A DNA stretch of 64,000 nucleotides from Betaproteobacteria bacterium (lineage in GTDB: Bacteria > Pseudomonadota > Gammaproteobacteria > Burkholderiales > Casimicrobiaceae), in NCBI GenBank assembly GCA_004293675.1, contig READ01000012.1, positions 62,001-126,000 on the forward strand, written 5' to 3'. The stretch's first letter is position 1. Every line of letters starts with the position of its first letter. The notes under the pieces are model-generated. The model was given only the letters and a program-made list of their open reading frames with translations. It was not told where the DNA came from and searched no databases. Positions 61,677-64,000 of the stretch are shown here, in pieces. Position numbers and translations under genes: made by a program.

Positions 61677-62306
61677 ATGAAAAGAATTGCCTTTGTTTTT
61701 GTTGCTGGATTGATTGGGCTGATCGCTTTGCCGGCGTTGGCTCAGCCCGCCAATTCGCTGACTGAATTTCGCGCGTTCACTAAAGATTTAAGTTCGCTTT
61801 CTGGGACGTTTACGCAGGAAGTTCGAGACAAAAACGGCCGTGTTTCACGTGCTTCCTCCGGTTCCTTCTCTATCGCACGGCCGGGTAAATTTCGCTTCAT
61901 TTACGAGAAACCGTACAAGCAAACCATCGTGAGCGATGGCGTGACCGTTTGGCTGCACGACGAGGATTTGAATCAGGTCACGATTCGAAAAATTGGTGAC
62001 GCATTGGCGGAGCAACCGTTAGCGTTGCTGCTCGATCCAACGGCGGCGGAGAAAGTCTTTGAGTTAAAGAGCGCGCCGCCGCGGGGCTCAATCGGCTACG
62101 TGGAAGCGCGCGCTCGAAAGGCGGAATCGGCGGTCTCGGAGTTGATGGTGGCTGTGATCGGCACCCAGCCCAGTGAGCTGACGTGGCGCGATGCGCTGCA
62201 AAACGTCAATACCCTGCGCTTCGGAAAACTCACGAAAAACAGCGTCGCCAGCGGTGATTTGTTTCAGTTTGCGCCACCAGCAGGTGCAGACATTTTGAAG
62301 CAATAG
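61677..62306 (+). CDS. lolA: Outer-membrane lipoprotein carrier LolA
   Basis: 209 residues from the ATG at 61677, with a signal peptide (RIAFVFVAGLIGLIALPALA). LolA features: LSSLSGTFTQEVRDKNGRVS, SGSFSIARPGKFRFIYEKPY, VTVWLHDEDLNQVTIR. Carries lipoproteins across the periplasm. The longer frame to 61575 is read-through of a dispersed repeat. Located after ftsK. Confidence 0.93.
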   Translation: MKRIAFVFVAGLIGLIALPALAQPANSLTEFRAFTKDLSSLSGTFTQEVRDKNGRVSRASSGSFSIARPGKFRFIYEKPYKQTIVSDGVTVWLHDEDLNQVTIRKIGDALAEQPLALLLDPTAAEKVFELKSAPPRGSIGYVEARARKAESAVSELMVAVIGTQPSELTWRDALQNVNTLRFGKLTKNSVASGDLFQFAPPAGADILKQ

Positions 62307-62320
62307 CTTTATCTTTTGAA

Positions 62321-62404
62321 GCCTTGTAAAATAAGGCATAAGAGCAATTTTTATTTGTTTCTGAAATAGATTAAAAATCGCTTCATCGCCTTATTTAACC
62401 TGGC
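62321..62404 (+). repeat. Two-palindrome intergenic repeat, copy 5
   Basis: GCCTTGTAAAATAAGGC (62321-62337), 50-base spacer with TTTCTGAAATAGATTAAAAA, then GCCTTATTTAACCTGGC (62388-62404); start-to-start distance 67. The cleanest copy. No gene in 62307-62598. Confidence 0.85.
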
Positions 62405-62598
62405 GTTCAATGATAAAGCTAGGATTGATTTGATTCCGTTTCCAGTTCAATACGACACTCGGCGCGACGACGCAGGCAGTGCGCAAGCGTGGCAAGCAGC
62501 GGCAACAACTTATCGCGCGTTGCATTGGACATGGAATAACTCGTTGGACCGCAGCGGATCAAACGCCTGCTGAGCCCTCAACACTGAGCTCGAAAACG

Positions 62599-64000
62599 CT
62601 ATTGTGTTGTGTGTATTTTTTTCGCGGCGAACATACGTTCATCGGCCGCCTTGATGAGCGCCTCAAGCGTTGCACCGTCGCGCGAAAACAGCGCGCCGCC
62701 GCATGATGCGCCGATGTTGATCGACAGTCCTGCGATTTGAACGGCGGGTTGCAGTTGCGATTGCAGACGACGAATCGCAACGCTCATTTGGCTATCGGTT
62801 TGCACGCTGCTCAGCAGAATCAAAAATTCATCACCGCCGAATCGGGCCAGCAGATCGTGTTCGCGAAGCACGCTCGCCAAGCGCCGCGCGCTCACTGCCA
62901 GCACCGCGTCGCCGACGGCGTGGCCGTGCACGTCGTTGACTTGTTTAAATTCATTCATGTCAACGAACACGATGCCGAATCGCACCGGATGGGTTGCGCT
63001 GTTTTGCGAGACCAGGGTGTTGAAGCGCTTCTCAAACGTCGCGCGGTTGAGCGCTCCGGTGAGTGGATCGGTGAGCAGCCCGGTGCTAAATTCTTGAAGC
63101 GCGCGGCCAATGCGGCCCAGCTCGTCGTTGCGCCCAGCAAACAACGGGGTCGGAGAGCTACCGCGTGCCAGTAGCTGCGTGGCACGTGCTAAGCGTGAAA
63201 TGTCGGCACCGACCCGATGCGACGCCCACATCGCCAGCGCGAGCGCCAGGAGGACCGAAAACACGCCGATCATTGCGCTTTGCTGTGCCGTCTTCGTGAT
63301 GTCTGCCATATGATCGCTTTGCGGCACAGCCACGACCATTGTCCAGTTGAGCCCCGCTTCGTCGCTCTGCGTTTGCGCGACCCAGTTGATCGCTTCGCCA
63401 TTGTCGAATTCAAAATGCTGCACATGGAATGCCGTCGACGGCGACTGATGTTTGCTCATCGCTTGATACGCCGCACGGATGAGCGCGTTGTTGCTCTCAC
63501 CCGCCGTTTGCCGTTGCTGCTTCCCGTCGACCATACGATAGAGTGGCTCGGCCACGGAGCTCGCGATCAACTGCCCGTCGGGCTCGATCATGAACGCCAC
63601 GCCGTTGTCGCTGATTTTGAGCCGCGAGAAAAATGCGCTCAATTCGGTCAATGCAATGTCGGTTGCAAAGACGCCCAATCGATCGCCTTTGGCATCAAAC
63701 ACCGGCTTGGCCAGTGTGACGGTCAGCGCGGCCGACGTGGCATCTACGTAGACGGGCGACCAAGTGAGCCTGCCGCGTTTCGACGCGGCCTGATACCAGG
63801 GCCGTGCCCTCGGATCGTAGCTGTCAGTGCGCAGCAGCGCCGCGCGGTTTCCGGGCGCGAAGCTTGTGTACGCAAGTCGCTCCGTTGAATTGCTCTGACC
63901 AATGCGAAGCTCGGGCGACACGCCCAGGCGATTGATTCCGACAAAGGCACCCAGTTCGCTGCCGTAGTAAACATAACCGCGCGCGCCAGGAAATAAGCCA
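62599..64000 (-). CDS. Cache-GGDEF diguanylate cyclase (cut by right edge)
   Basis: The frame is open past base 64000 on the minus strand, so the N-terminus is missing. Seen: dCache-type sensor (RARPWYQAASKRGRLTWSPV; DAKGDRLGVFATDIALTELS), a membrane segment near AMIGVFSVLLALALAMWASH, HAMP-like region, then GGDEF with FGGDEF and an upstream R-E-H-D I-site five residues before it. Makes cyclic di-GMP in response to an extracytoplasmic ligand; feedback-inhibition site present. Confidence 0.93.
   Translation of the reverse strand, partial: GLFPGARGYVYYGSELGAFVGINRLGVSPELRIGQSNSTERLAYTSFAPGNRAALLRTDSYDPRARPWYQAASKRGRLTWSPVYVDATSAALTVTLAKPVFDAKGDRLGVFATDIALTELSAFFSRLKISDNGVAFMIEPDGQLIASSVAEPLYRMVDGKQQRQTAGESNNALIRAAYQAMSKHQSPSTAFHVQHFEFDNGEAINWVAQTQSDEAGLNWTMVVAVPQSDHMADITKTAQQSAMIGVFSVLLALALAMWASHRVGADISRLARATQLLARGSSPTPLFAGRNDELGRIGRALQEFSTGLLTDPLTGALNRATFEKRFNTLVSQNSATHPVRFGIVFVDMNEFKQVNDVHGHAVGDAVLAVSARRLASVLREHDLLARFGGDEFLILLSSVQTDSQMSVAIRRLQSQLQPAVQIAGLSINIGASCGGALFSRDGATLEALIKAADERMFAAKKIHTTQ

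Noticed and set aside
1352-62404. Integron attC sites as explanation of the two-palindrome repeat
   Set aside because: Length is in range, but the conserved GTTRRRY/RYYYAAC core boxes are not consistently present, copies flank ordinary housekeeping genes, and no integrase is in the window.

Overview
The window looks like chromosomal DNA of a betaproteobacterium, probably Burkholderiales-like. Evidence: moderately high GC coding DNA, a type II secretion operon in E-F-G-H-I-J-K-L-M-(C/N)-D order, a Burkholderia-type porin, a Bug/TctC receptor, a DctPQM TRAP transporter, and a Rho/TrxA and FtsK/LolA neighbourhood. No rRNA, CRISPR array, prophage or conjugative element is visible. Species assignment is inference.

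Layout. 1-1.7 kb: end of a TonB-dependent receptor and a convergent rubredoxin. 1.8-13.3 kb: type II secretion operon, most genes overlapping by 1-4 bases. 13.4-17.9 kb: lipoprotein, two exported proteins of unknown function and an exported parvulin-type isomerase. 18.4-30.6 kb: TPR-methyltransferase facing a TPR-O-GlcNAc-transferase-like gene with a 48-codon coupled leader ORF, an M14 carboxypeptidase, a small methyltransferase, a diguanylate cyclase/hydroxylase/GNAT operon, a dockerin-like exported protein and a membrane-anchored coiled-coil protein. 30.6-32 kb: two tandem REP-associated tyrosine transposases with their REP palindromes. 32-35.4 kb: a PIN-like protein, lysS and a Phd/VapC-type toxin-antitoxin pair. 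35.6-44.4 kb: an RNA-repair locus. 44.5-47.7 kb: DctPQM TRAP transporter. 47.8-56 kb: DUF486 protein, then a LysR-flanked cluster of hydrolase, Bug receptor, sulfatase, porin and M14 peptidase. 56-64 kb: rho, trxA, two c-type cytochromes, ftsK, lolA and a Cache-GGDEF diguanylate cyclase cut by the right edge.

The most notable system is the RNA-repair locus. The sigma54 activator RtcR is divergent from a left-running set: tandem tRNA-like RNAs, slipin, an unknown gene, RlaP-type nucleotidyltransferase, RtcB ligase and RtcA cyclase. Two good -24/-12 sigma54 promoters are visible, one before the tRNA-like leader and one before rlaP-rtcB-rtcA. Each has a perfect match to the IHF consensus about 30 bp upstream and a shared near-palindromic 19-bp box about 100 bp upstream, the expected architecture for RtcR control. 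The leader encodes a 56-nt mini-tRNA-like RNA ending in CCA, abutting a 72-nt cloverleaf with a six-base anticodon loop, followed by a chain of stem-loops. Slipin carries an apparent -1 frameshift at an A5 run and RtcA carries an in-frame insertion of a dispersed palindromic repeat.

The window is also rich in intergenic repeats. One family, which I do not recognise, is 83-84 bp long with two 17-bp imperfect palindromes whose starts are 66-67 bp apart; five copies and one shortened copy lie here. Others are RAYT-type REPs, a CCCTCTCCC palindromic element, a tandem 281-bp repeat with 32-bp inverted arms, and a GGACGAGAGG repeat.
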